NCBI GenBank assembly: GCA_025370075.1
Contig: CP073016.1
Location: 2,046,001-2,110,000, forward strand
DNA length: 64,000 nucleotides
Source: Chryseotalea sp. WA131a
Lineage (GTDB): Bacteria > Bacteroidota > Bacteroidia > Cytophagales > Cyclobacteriaceae
Direction of reading: 5' to 3'
In this document: one piece after another, positions 16,658 to 24,486 of the stretch
Layout: each line of letters starts with the position of its first letter
Position numbering within the stretch: position 1 is the stretch's first letter
Program-made: the position numbers and the translations under genes
The notes under the pieces: generated by a model
Database searches by the model: none
The model's input: the letters and a program-made list of their open reading frames with translations, nothing else
What the model was told of the DNA's origin: nothing

Positions 16658-16717
16658 TTTGGCTCTTGCCATAGCTTTGGTGTCGCGGTGGCTTGTGAGG
16701 CTATGGCATGTGCCAAA
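16658..16717 (-). repeat. Cassette-end hairpin, 5' side (R-M cassette)
   Basis: TTTGGC-tct-TGCCATAGC pairs with GCTATGGCA-tgt-GCCAAA, a perfect stem; loop TTTGGTGTCGCGG…. The methylase stop is 26 bases away. Confidence 0.82.
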
Positions 16718-16910
16718 TAGGTGGGGCGAGTCGAAGCACAATCTTCTTAAAAATGCGAAGGGTCGGCTGTATTGGTTTTTTTCTGTCCCACGTTTTAATC
16801 TTTTCAAAGTCCAAGTTGTCTGCGAAGCGGTTCACTTGTCCCCGTGGGAAATCTTTGTTACTAAAGTGTCGTCCGTTTTGTTTGAGCCGCAAATTTGTCC
16901 GGGCCCTATT
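16718..16910. repeat. Conserved right end of defence cassettes, copy 1
   Basis: About 190 bp, largely the same as 47842-48033 at the right end of the Wadjet cassette, ending in gggccctattgctaccaac, the inverted match of the left end. No gene is seen. In minus-strand terms it is the cassette leader. Confidence 0.75.
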
Positions 16911-17046
16911 GCTACCAACATGAGTGCTTATGACGGGCGGGGATTAGCCACCTGCGTCTTATCCCACGGCACGAATATAAATAGAAAGCACGAAAAGTTG
17001 ATGAACCACAAAACCCCCGACTGGCATAAGCACATTGTTGTGGCCA
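16911..17046 (-). other. attC site 13 (family E-like)
   Basis: R boxes gctaccaac and gttgtggcc (17037); arms TGCTTATG.CGGGCGGGG and CCCCCGACTGGCATAAGCA. Own site of the S41 protease cassette. Confidence 0.83.
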
Positions 17047-17058
17047 GTACGTTTACAC

Positions 17059-18519
17059 TCAATCTTTAATCAGGGTCAATACTGTTTCCATCGCTTTGTC
17101 AACACCCTGAGTAATGTCGTCAATGGAGTAGTGAATTTTGTGGTCAGGGATTGTCCCACGTCCAAAATTGTTACTCGGTGTCACGTTGTTCTGGTATCGG
17201 GCAACAGGAATATTAACTTTGATTTTTGTATTAGGCAAGGTTATTAGAAAAGTATAGTTACTTGTATTTCCTAAATAACTTCCGCCTGTCTCTTCTCCGA
17301 CAAAAGTTCCTCTCTTATTAAAATGAACTAATGCTGTAAAATCTGAGGTCGTTGAAAAGCTCCCTCGATTTGTCAATACATAAACGCGTCCCTTAAATGA
17401 ATTCTCGCTGGGTCTATGCATACTGGTAGCCTTGTCATTAGTAAGTAGATAGGTTGAGTCATTAATTTTTTTATGCCTTAGCATGGTTCTGAAAGCCATG
17501 TACTCCAACCAACCTACGTTGCTGTATTTGCGGAATGAGAAATGAGTTGATCTGAAGTCAATTTGCTTATAACCGATAAACGGTTTGTCAGTCAGGTAAG
17601 AGAATAGTAATAGACCATACTTTTCATTGCCGCCATCATTATCCCTTACATCTATTATCAGATTTTTGGTTTTTGAAGAGTCCACTTTTATAAAGCATCT
17701 CTCCAATTCATTGTCGAAATGAATTTTCTTTCCATTTATTTTCCAGTCCGAAAATTCTTTTACCCTAAGCAAGGCCGCGGAGTTGTTGTCTATGAAGCTT
17801 AAATCAATATTGTTTACTTCCTTCTCTTTCGTGTCTGGATATCTTCTTTTGGAAATGGATTCAATATCTTTTAAGGGAAGAGGCTGCATTATAACCTCCT
17901 TTACCTGCCCATCCACTTTTTTGATTTTAATGTGGTATTCATCTGGTTGTCCGACAAACAAGGTAAAAAACTGATTAAACACGTTGTCCAACAGGCGCAA
18001 TTTTCCGACTTCAATAAATCCGTCTCCCCAGGAAAATTTGCTTGATAACGTTAATAGTGAATCGATGCTGTAATTGTTTATACTTAGAATCTGATCTCCT
18101 CTTTGAATGGAAGTCGAATCATTACTATTGTTTTGAAGACAATAGGCCTCATTCTCTATGAATTTCAATTTTAAGGGAAGAACTTTACCGTCTTCCCATA
18201 TTTTTTTCTGTGTTGGCTCTGTCGTTCCAATCCATGTATGTCCGCAGCCTATTTTAGAAATTAATGGTGCAACTATGCGGTAATACTCCAACTCTGTCAT
18301 TTCACGATTTAAAGACTGATAAGCAGCGTTAAAAGCTTTGTCCATTTCAGCCTTTGTACGATACCAATAAATGCCAGCATGTGACTCCTCCAGTGCGCCT
18401 CTTAATATATTAAAATCCTGTTGAAGGCTACCGATACTGTGTTTATAATCGGCCTGTCCAAACGAAACTTTAGTCAGAAGGAAAAGAATTAATGAAAGGG
18501 TCGACTTTCGGAGCATCAT
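17059..18519 (-). CDS. S41-family serine peptidase, secreted
   Basis: 486 residues from ATG 18519 (or 18516), with a signal peptide (LSLILFLLTKVSFGQ). N-terminal helical domain; PDZ-like segment SIQRGDQILSINNYSIDSLL near residue 145; protease core with NLIIDVRDNDGGN and the nucleophile region VYVLTNRGSFSTTSDF (Ser near 385), then GEETGGSY. Tail-specific (C-terminal processing) peptidases have this order. Periplasmic role likely, substrate unknown. Plain single-gene cassette; GAT is common here, unlike most plain cassettes. Ends TTGTGGCCAGTACG and TTGTGGCCAATACG. Confidence 0.88.
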   Translation of the reverse strand: MMLRKSTLSLILFLLTKVSFGQADYKHSIGSLQQDFNILRGALEESHAGIYWYRTKAEMDKAFNAAYQSLNREMTELEYYRIVAPLISKIGCGHTWIGTTEPTQKKIWEDGKVLPLKLKFIENEAYCLQNNSNDSTSIQRGDQILSINNYSIDSLLTLSSKFSWGDGFIEVGKLRLLDNVFNQFFTLFVGQPDEYHIKIKKVDGQVKEVIMQPLPLKDIESISKRRYPDTKEKEVNNIDLSFIDNNSAALLRVKEFSDWKINGKKIHFDNELERCFIKVDSSKTKNLIIDVRDNDGGNEKYGLLLFSYLTDKPFIGYKQIDFRSTHFSFRKYSNVGWLEYMAFRTMLRHKKINDSTYLLTNDKATSMHRPSENSFKGRVYVLTNRGSFSTTSDFTALVHFNKRGTFVGEETGGSYLGNTSNYTFLITLPNTKIKVNIPVARYQNNVTPSNNFGRGTIPDHKIHYSIDDITQGVDKAMETVLTLIKD

Positions 18520-18536
18520 TGTCTTTAAACGTATTG

Positions 18537-18669
18537 GCCACAACGTTTAGCTTATTGCTGGCGGGCAATTAAAACCTGCGCCCTGTCCAACGAGATAAAG
18601 ATAAATAAAGAACTACAAACTTCAATGACGCACAGTCCCGCCCGCTTGCAATAAGCTTTTGTTATGTGG
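18537..18669 (-). other. attC site 14 (family C)
   Basis: R boxes ggccacaac and gttatgtggc (18661); arms GCTTATTGCTGGCGGGC and GCCCGCTTGCAATAAGC. Own site of the 18686 cassette. Confidence 0.88.
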
Positions 18670-18685
18670 CGTTTTTTAACGAATC

Positions 18686-19177
18686 CTAGTCTTCGGTCAA
18701 CATTAAGTAAAGTCCGTAAAGTACACAGCCAATTGCAAATAGTCGCATGATAATGCTGAATGTCGAATACTTAGTCTGCGCATTTTCAATCGTCAGTGGG
18801 AGAACTCTTTGAACACTCCAGTCATCATTTAATTGCATTCCAAACTGGTAATTGGTATTGTCAAGTGTCCTTATTTTTAGGACTTGTCCACCTCCAAATA
18901 AAGAGTTAATTTTCACAAGTTGAGCAGTTGAAATGTTGTCAATTGGGATGGTCCACTTGCCACAAACAATTTTCTCGGTTGTCATAATTATCACTGCTCG
19001 CTGCGAATTAACCCAATCAATACCGCGTCTTACGTCTTGATTGTCAGTTGTCACTATGCCCTTTGAAGCGTCTGCTGCTACAACTGTCTCACTTGGGTTG
19101 TCAATCTGATATTTTTCTTTAACTCGGCTTGTCCCGTAAATGAAATCTACAAATCCCTTCACTAATTGATTTTTCAT
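18686..19177 (-). CDS. PH-like domain protein with C-terminal membrane helix
   Basis: 163 residues from ATG 19177; the frame is open further upstream but through attC. The centre is beta-rich (RAVIIMTTEKIVCGKWTIPIDNIS…), like a bacterial PH/GRAM domain, and one membrane helix ends the protein (IIMRLFAIGCVLYGLYLML). Named family not certain and no catalytic motifs. Single-gene cassette with ends TTATGTGGCGTTTT and TTATGTGGCATTTT. Confidence 0.6.
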   Translation of the reverse strand: MKNQLVKGFVDFIYGTSRVKEKYQIDNPSETVVAADASKGIVTTDNQDVRRGIDWVNSQRAVIIMTTEKIVCGKWTIPIDNISTAQLVKINSLFGGGQVLKIRTLDNTNYQFGMQLNDDWSVQRVLPLTIENAQTKYSTFSIIMRLFAIGCVLYGLYLMLTED

Positions 19178-19203
19178 TGTCGTCTGGTCTGTCTTACAAA
19201 ATG

Positions 19204-19339
19204 CCACATAACGCGAATATTTGCGATGGGCGGGGATTTTGAAACTGCGTCCTGTCCCACAAGCACAATTAAATTTAAGAAAACAAAACGAACTTGGCAA
19301 CACGTCACCCCGCTATTGCATAAGCACAGTGTTAGCAGC
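19204..19339 (-). other. attC site 15 (mosaic of families D and E)
   Basis: The left arm reads like family D (AATATTTGCGATGGGCGGGG) and the right arm like family E (CCCCGCTATTGCATAAGCAC), so the arms pair less well. R boxes ccacataac and gttagcagc (19331). Own site of the TPR cassette. Confidence 0.8.
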
Positions 19340-19348
19340 TGGCAGTTT

Positions 19349-20266
19349 TCACTTACAATATGTTTTAATATTCTCGTCTGCCGTTTCATCCCCGAGTTCA
19401 TTAGCTTTCGACCAGTCGTCACATGCTCCTTGCTTGTCGCCTTTACGAAATTTAGAATTTCCTCTATTCAAATAAGAAATTGAACTCTCAGGATTAATTT
19501 CAATCGATTTTGTATAATCAGCTATTGCTCCATCATAGTCCTTCATCTCATCTTTTATTGCTCCTCTATTTTCCAACGCTTCATAAAAATTTGGGTCAAT
19601 TATAAGTGCAGCTGTATAATCTTCAATTGCTTCAAGTTGTCTACCTGTCGAAGCTTTTATATGCGCCCTGCTGTAATATGGTAAAGGAACTCTTTTCTCC
19701 AAGTCAATTGCTTTCGTGTAGTAAGCTTCTGCTTTTCGAACTTGTCCTTTGTCGAAAAACGCTGTCCCTTGGTTATAGTATTGTTCAGCGGTCAATCCTT
19801 CTTCCACTGTAAAATCTCCTTGGTCGGGGTTTGTCCCCCAGCCGTCAAAGTCGCAGTCATTATCAAAACCAATTTTGCACATTTGTTCGGTCCACTTTGT
19901 AACAGAACCGATATCCATCTTAATAGGTGTTGTCCACCCTGTCACCACCCAAAGTTTTGAGTCACTTGCTGATTTGTCTACAGTCTTAATATTATAACTC
20001 AATTTCTTTAACTCAATAGCGAGGTTACTTGCTTTATCTTGCTGGTCGGTATAAAAGAAAAACTCAAGGCTAAGTTCCGAGTCGTCACCCACGTGATATT
20101 TGTTCAATTGAGCCAGTGTTTGACTATTCATTTCCTTTTGCTTCTTGACAGTCTTTTTAAATGTCGATTCGCTAACATATCTGTCGTCCCTGTTGCCGAA
20201 AATGCTAAATAGTCCCATTGCTATAAAAATTAAAACTGTCGATATAATTATTATTTTAGTCCTCAC
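19349..20266 (-). CDS. Membrane-anchored RraB-like plus TPR protein
   Basis: About 305 residues from a GTG at 20266; the open frame extends further but into attC. One N-terminal membrane helix (KIIIISTVLIFIAMGLFSIF). Residues about 50-160 resemble the RraB (regulator of ribonuclease activity B) fold, with the hallmark NDCDFDGWGTNPDQ. Four TPR units follow (AEQYYNQGTAFFDKG…, AIEDYTAALIIDPN…, AIADYTKSIEINPE…), ending ACDDWSKANELG. The helix suggests periplasmic or surface display, so an RNase role is doubtful. Cassette ends TTAGCAGCTGGCAGTTTT and TTAGCAGCAAGCAGTTTT. Confidence 0.75.
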   Translation of the reverse strand: MRTKIIIISTVLIFIAMGLFSIFGNRDDRYVSESTFKKTVKKQKEMNSQTLAQLNKYHVGDDSELSLEFFFYTDQQDKASNLAIELKKLSYNIKTVDKSASDSKLWVVTGWTTPIKMDIGSVTKWTEQMCKIGFDNDCDFDGWGTNPDQGDFTVEEGLTAEQYYNQGTAFFDKGQVRKAEAYYTKAIDLEKRVPLPYYSRAHIKASTGRQLEAIEDYTAALIIDPNFYEALENRGAIKDEMKDYDGAIADYTKSIEINPESSISYLNRGNSKFRKGDKQGACDDWSKANELGDETADENIKTYCK

Positions 20267-20283
20267 TTTCTCAAAACTGCTTG

Positions 20284-20415
20284 CTGCTAACGGGAATATT
20301 TGCGATCGGGCGGGAATTTGAAACTGCGTCTTGTCCCCAGCACGAAACGCAATAAAGATAACAAAACTTTCAACCACACGTCAACCCCGCCTGACGCAAA
20401 TATAGTGTTGGTGGC
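20284..20415 (-). other. attC site 16 (family D)
   Basis: R boxes gctgctaac and gttggtggc (20407); arms ATATTTGCGATCGGGCGGG and CCCGCCTGACGCAAATAT. Own site of the first DUF6624 cassette. Confidence 0.88.
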
Positions 20416-20479
20416 TGTGTGGCATTCTCCTCACTTCATTCTTAGCTGCGTCTTTCGTTCTCTTGTTCGTCTGAAGAAC

Positions 20480-21139
20480 TTATTTTTTAGTTCTATATTC
20501 TCCTTCTTTAAGTATCTCAAGTCCAATTTCTCTCCTTGCTTTATTTGTCGTTTCAATATCGTCTACAGTAGGAGGCATTTCTTTCATTAGTTCTCTACTA
20601 AATTCAATATTTGTCCCATATAACTGACTCTTTCCATGCTTTAATCTCATGTTGTCAACGAACATACCAAATTGATTAGGGTCCATTCTCTTCTCCTTTA
20701 CTTCTTTAAGTAAAAGTGTCTCCATTGACTCTATCTTTTTTGTCGGTGTATGAAAAAGCAGTACTTCGGCCGAAATTTTGTCGCCAAGTCTATTGTCTGA
20801 TGGCCAACCATATTTTGTCACGATTTTTTCAAGAGCTATTATGTTTTCCAAGTCTAAGTTATTTTGCATCGTCCATAATGAGTCGGATATGTTCTTGGCC
20901 AACTTCTTCTTATTACTCATCATGAATTTCATTTGCTCATCATTTGATAAACTTTTGATACTGTCAGCTGTCTCTTGTCTTAATGTCCCGTAAGATAATA
21001 ATGAACGATACTTTTGGTCGCTTTTTAACATTCTTTGTATTTCGGTCTTTATTAATTCCTTGTCTTCGTTTTTTAAATCTTGTCCATAAGTCAAGGTCAT
21101 AATTACTGTTACTAATCCTGTCAAAATAAATTGTCTCAT
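20480..21139 (-). CDS. DUF6624-like secreted protein 1
   Basis: 219 residues, with a signal peptide (MRQFILTGLVTVIMTLTYGQ). The C-terminal half has the pattern IVTKYGWPSDNRLGDKISAEVLLFHTP … LYGTNI … PPTVDDIETTNKARREIGLE, the layout of DUF6624. The gene at 21498 in the next cassette shares it. Function unknown. Single-gene cassette with ends TTGGTGGCTGTGTGGC and TTGGTGGCCATGTGGC. Confidence 0.65.
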   Translation of the reverse strand: MRQFILTGLVTVIMTLTYGQDLKNEDKELIKTEIQRMLKSDQKYRSLLSYGTLRQETADSIKSLSNDEQMKFMMSNKKKLAKNISDSLWTMQNNLDLENIIALEKIVTKYGWPSDNRLGDKISAEVLLFHTPTKKIESMETLLLKEVKEKRMDPNQFGMFVDNMRLKHGKSQLYGTNIEFSRELMKEMPPTVDDIETTNKARREIGLEILKEGEYRTKK

Positions 21140-21177
21140 AGTTACTTTTTTATTTGTCGTCTCTTTTTAGCCACATG

Positions 21178-21311
21178 GCCACCAACGTGAGTATTTGCGT
21201 TCGAGCGGGGCTTCCGAAGCCACGTGCTGTCCCCGACAGCGAACGCAATAAAGATACGAAAATGTTGGATTACACGTCAACCCCGCTTGACGCAAATACA
21301 TTGTTGCATGC
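21178..21311 (-). other. attC site 17 (family A)
   Basis: R boxes ggccaccaac and gttgcatgc (21303); arms TATTTGCGTTCGAGCGGGG and CCCCGCTTGACGCAAATA. Own site of the second DUF6624-like cassette. Confidence 0.9.
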
Positions 21312-21445
21312 TGTTGGGTTTCGTCCGTTAATCGTTACCGAGTCTTTCATTGTCAGCCGTTAAATTTAAAGCCCAAGTCCTTGTCGTTGGTCAAGAAACC
21401 CAACTGCGTAAATATTTGAATTTAGTCTTAACCCAATTCGCTCCC

Positions 21446-21482
21446 AAACTTTATCATCGTGTAAGTCACTGTCCATGGAGCC
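21446..21482 (+). repeat. Intra-cassette direct repeat, copy 1
   Basis: aaactttatcatcgtgtaag followed by tcactgtccatggagcc recurs with few changes at 22090-22126, on the other side of the gene at 21498 and in the same orientation. Confidence 0.7.
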
Positions 21483-21497
21483 AGCGCAAAAACGCTG

Positions 21498-22031
21498 TTA
21501 TCGGCAGGCTTTAAAACTCTCTCTTTTGAGTTCTTTTAAATTTAAACCTTTCCTATTCCTATTTACAGTTTCAAAGTCCTCAATACAAGGTTTCTCTTGT
21601 GGGTATAGTCCATACATAGACTTTTTAAGGTAGTGTGTATAGTATCTATCAAATGCTAAGCCTAATTCCCAACCTTCAATATTCCCTTTTCTACACTCAG
21701 CTAAATAAAGTTCATAATTCTCTATTTCAATAAGTCTGTCAGGATTATGGATTAAAATTAGAAAAGGGTTTACAGAACAGTCTGAGTCACCAATTCTTTT
21801 TTTGTCTGGATAACCAAACATTTTTGTAATCATTGTCAGTTGATAAAATTGAACAGAGTCAACTTTTTTTTGGATTTCGATTGATACAATTTCAGTTCTT
21901 ACTCTCCTGTCCTCAGAAAGCATTTTACAAATAACAGTTCTTAAGGAGTCTTTCGTTACCTCGTTAATGAATTGTCCGCTACTTGTTAATGAACAAAGTG
22001 TCAAAATGATTGTTATAATTTTTACATGCAT
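21498..22031 (-). CDS. DUF6624-like secreted protein 2
   Basis: 177 residues from ATG 22031, where a signal peptide begins (MHVKIITIILTLCSLTSSGQ); an in-frame start 39 bases upstream is less likely. It shares with its neighbour the order MITKMFGYPDKKRIGDSD…LILIHNPD … YGLYPQEKPCIEDFETVNRNRKGLNL. Two consecutive cassettes with related genes suggest an old duplication and divergence. The cassette is longer than its gene: direct repeats lie on both sides and about 130 bases of unexplained sequence follow the stop. Confidence 0.62.
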   Translation of the reverse strand: MHVKIITIILTLCSLTSSGQFINEVTKDSLRTVICKMLSEDRRVRTEIVSIEIQKKVDSVQFYQLTMITKMFGYPDKKRIGDSDCSVNPFLILIHNPDRLIEIENYELYLAECRKGNIEGWELGLAFDRYYTHYLKKSMYGLYPQEKPCIEDFETVNRNRKGLNLKELKRESFKACR

Positions 22032-22089
22032 AGACTTGCCTCTACGGATTAATAATGTTGAAAGTGTCATTTTGGTTTTTGTCGGACCT

Positions 22090-22126
22090 AAACTTTATCA
22101 TCTTATACGTCACTGTCCACGGAGCC
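22090..22126 (+). repeat. Intra-cassette direct repeat, copy 2
   Basis: Second copy of the 37-base repeat flanking the gene at 21498; it lies upstream of that gene. Confidence 0.7.
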
Positions 22127-22135
22127 GACCCAATT

Positions 22136-22268
22136 GCATGCAACGCTAATATTTGCGATCGGGCGGGAATTTAGAACTGCGTCCTGTCCCACACACGAAG
22201 CGGAATAAAGATAACAAAACTTTGAACTACACGTCAACCCCGCCTGGCGCAAATATATTGTTGCCAGC
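22136..22268 (-). other. attC site 18 (family D)
   Basis: R boxes gcatgcaac and gttgccagc (22260); arms ATATTTGCGATCGGGCGGG and CCCGCCTGGCGCAAATAT. Own site of the 22286 cassette. Confidence 0.88.
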
Positions 22269-22285
22269 TGTTTTACTTACTCAAA

Positions 22286-22648
22286 TCAAAGTAGTCCGTC
22301 TCGTTTGTCGGCATATAATTTATATTTCTCGCCAAACTCAAGTTCAAGTCCAATGCGTATCAGTCCCGGAAATGCAAACCAAAATCCTTTTTCAATTTTT
22401 AATTCGAGATTTTCAACAGCGTTGTCCTCTCTGTACCATTTTAAGTGTTGTTCGTCCAACGGTTCACTATCGATCTTTAATAACTTCGTCCGATGTCGAG
22501 TCATTAAGTTTTTAAACTTTGCGACAGTGTCAACTCCAAAGTCCAAAAGTTCTTTTAATTCCTCTTGGTAGTCCGACTTTGAAAAGTCGTTCTGACAAGG
22601 AAATAACGTCAACATTGTCGAATATACTTTGTCAGCTGTCAATTTCAT
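22286..22648 (-). CDS. Small cytosolic protein, unknown function
   Basis: 120 residues from ATG 22648. No signal or membrane segment. Predominantly helical, Lys/Glu/Asp-rich (MKLTADKVYSTMLTLF…), with a Trp-Phe-Ala-Phe stretch near residue 90 (GFWFAFPGL). Not recognised. Single-gene cassette; Asp is mainly GAC. Confidence 0.55.
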   Translation of the reverse strand: MKLTADKVYSTMLTLFPCQNDFSKSDYQEELKELLDFGVDTVAKFKNLMTRHRTKLLKIDSEPLDEQHLKWYREDNAVENLELKIEKGFWFAFPGLIRIGLELEFGEKYKLYADKRDGLL

Positions 22649-22673
22649 TGTGTCGTGTCTGTCCCGTAAAATT

Positions 22674-22808
22674 GCTGGCAACGGCCAAGTTTGTGACGGC
22701 TGCGGTCTTCGGAGCGCGTCCCTGTCGCACGTGGCAGAGCTAAATTAAGAAAAACAAACCGAATAACCGCACCGCACCCGCAGCTGGCATAAACTTTTTG
22801 TTATGCGA
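22674..22808 (-). other. attC site 19 (family F)
   Basis: R boxes gctggcaac and gttatgcg (22800); arms AGTTTGTGACGGCTGCGG and CCGCAGCTGGCATAAACT. Own site of non-coding cassette N2, copy 1. Confidence 0.84.
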
Positions 22809-23032
22809 ACAGCCCCAGAAACTGTTCAGGGGCCGAAAAACCGTCCACCGTGGCGGGTGCGCCTGCGTCCCTGTTCCGGAGCGGTGAAGCGTGGCGCGGT
22901 GAAGAAATTGTCGACCGCGTCACCGTCCCCACGCAATGGTGAACCAATTTGAAAAGCTGCAAAACAAATAAGCAAAGGCGCTGGATGAATTTTGTTTTAC
23001 GGTCTCAAAATCCTGCGCGTCCGCGGGCCTTG
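22809..23032. other. Non-coding cassette body N2, copy 1
   Basis: About 225 bp, GC-rich compared with its surroundings. It starts with cagccccagaaactgttcag, in which CCCC and GGGG arms can pair. The same body occurs at 57732-57954 and 58090-58311. A minus-strand frame of about 60 codons is broken by a one-base indel in one of the three copies, so I do not call a protein. Confidence 0.7.
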
Positions 23033-23164
23033 CGCATAACGTGAAAATTTGCGATCGGGCGGGAATTGGGAACTGCGTCCTGTCCCACACACAAAGCGCA
23101 ATAAATATAACAAAACTTTGAACTACACGTCAACCCCGCCTGACGCAAATATATTGTTGTGGGC
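23033..23164 (-). other. attC site 20 (family D)
   Basis: R boxes gcgcataac and gttgtgggc (23156); arms AATTTGCGATCGGGCGGG and CCCGCCTGACGCAAAT. Own site of the Imm42-like cassette. Confidence 0.87.
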
Positions 23165-23170
23165 AGCCCT

Positions 23171-23659
23171 TCACCTAACTTTCAATATTCCTTTGTCCCA
23201 GAATTCGGTCTCTAATTTATTAATCACTTTGTTTAAGGTGTCGGTTGGTACGCTTTCAAGGAATACGTCCTGTTTATAATTATTTAAGTCCTCAAAAAAA
23301 TCGGTTCGCATTACTCTCCAAAGGAAATAAGTTTGGTTTTCAAACTTATAAGTCCAAATACTGAAGTCGTCAGTAAAGGTTGATCCTTTGACCAAATATT
23401 TGTCCGATTGCTCATACTGTCCGCTAGCGAGTAGATCAAAAAGTCGATCCTTTGTTAACTGCCTTATTTCGTCCTCTAATTCTTTAGCTCTTTCAAATTC
23501 GTTCAGAGTCCCAAGTAAGTAACCGCTTAAAAATATTATGTCCGTGAATGTCCCGATAAACTTATTCTTTATCCATATTCTTCCATATCCCATGTCTCTC
23601 GGGTAGTCGTCCGAGAATGAGTATTCAACAGCAAATTCGTCTTTGTCCCCGATGATCAT
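23171..23659 (-). CDS. Imm42-like immunity family protein
   Basis: 162 residues. The opening MIIGDKDEFAVEYSFSDDY…GYGRIWIKNKFIGTF matches my recollection of the Imm42 pattern (MI.GDp..FAIE…G…..W..G..iG). Such proteins neutralise polymorphic toxins of neighbouring cells. No toxin gene accompanies it, so it would be an orphan immunity gene, which is plausible for an integron cassette. Stop 7 bases from the R box. Assignment is from the N-terminal pattern only. Confidence 0.5.
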   Translation of the reverse strand: MIIGDKDEFAVEYSFSDDYPRDMGYGRIWIKNKFIGTFTDIIFLSGYLLGTLNEFERAKELEDEIRQLTKDRLFDLLASGQYEQSDKYLVKGSTFTDDFSIWTYKFENQTYFLWRVMRTDFFEDLNNYKQDVFLESVPTDTLNKVINKLETEFWDKGILKVR

Positions 23660-23674
23660 ACTTTGTTAAAGGTT

Positions 23675-23812
23675 GCCCACAACGATTTGTGCTTATGCCA
23701 GTAGCGGGATTTTGAAACTGCGTCCTGTCCCACAAGCACAACTAAATTTATGAAAACAAAACGAACTTGCCAACACGTCACCCCGCTATTGCATAAGCAC
23801 AGTGTTGGTGGC
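23675..23812 (-). other. attC site 21 (family E)
   Basis: R boxes gcccacaac and gttggtggc (23804); arms TGCTTATGCCAGTAGCGGG and CCCGCTATTGCATAAGCA. Own site of the 23822 cassette. Confidence 0.87.
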
Positions 23813-23821
23813 TGGCGTTTT

Positions 23822-24328
23822 TCAGTCACTCTTTATTACTTGCTTTATCTTAGTCCAAAAGCTTTTCCGCTTTCTGTCGTCCAGATTCTTTTTCCAGTTT
23901 ACGTCAAACTTTTTTCCGTTTTCGGAGTAATCAAAAGGTAATGTCACTGATGCTTTAAATGGACCGGTTCCCCTGTCCAAATAATATGTTTCTTTTTCGT
24001 CTCTAAATTGCCTACTGAAAAATATCTTAACAACAGTCACGTCTCTAGTTGAGTAATAAATACTACAATCCGCCCATTTGGGAGTATTTCCATTTTTGTA
24101 AAACAAGTCTACCACTTTGTCAAAAGAAAGCTGCTGATTTTCTAATCGATTCCAAATCTTCAAATAGTCGTTCTCCGTTGCGGTCAAATGGTCGCTTGTT
24201 TTTCTATCACTCGGCTCCAATATGAATTTGTAATTTGTTGCAAGCTCGTTAAAACACAATTGTCGTGTCAAGTCGTCAAGTTGATTTAACATGAGTCGAA
24301 AATTATTTTTGAATGTCTCTTTGTCCAT
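23822..24328 (-). CDS. Cytosolic protein, unknown function
   Basis: 168 residues from ATG 24328. No signal or membrane segment; N-terminal helices (FKNNFRLMLNQLDDLTRQLCFNELA), then a beta-rich C-terminal half ending in a Lys-rich tail. Not recognised. An upstream open stretch in the same frame is only attC sequence. Single-gene plain cassette, ends TTGGTGGCTGGCGTTTTT and TTGGTGGCAAGCGTTTTT. Confidence 0.55.
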   Translation of the reverse strand: MDKETFKNNFRLMLNQLDDLTRQLCFNELATNYKFILEPSDRKTSDHLTATENDYLKIWNRLENQQLSFDKVVDLFYKNGNTPKWADCSIYYSTRDVTVVKIFFSRQFRDEKETYYLDRGTGPFKASVTLPFDYSENGKKFDVNWKKNLDDRKRKSFWTKIKQVIKSD

Positions 24329-24353
24329 GATTGTGCTCTTTCCAAAAACGCTT

Positions 24354-24486
24354 GCCACCAACGTTTGTGTTTGCGCAGTGGTGGCTTTTCGAAGCCGCCA
24401 CTGTCCGCGTGGGCAAACGTTGAACGAAGATAACACTTATAGCTTACACGTCACCCCGCCATTGAGCAAACATTTTGTTGCCAGCA
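24354..24486 (-). other. attC site 22 (family B)
   Basis: R boxes gccaccaac and gttgccagc (24477); arms TTTGCGCAGTGGTGGC and GGCGGGGTGACG-side AATGGCGGGG variant, slightly less regular than its relatives. The gene of its own cassette runs into it. Confidence 0.82.
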
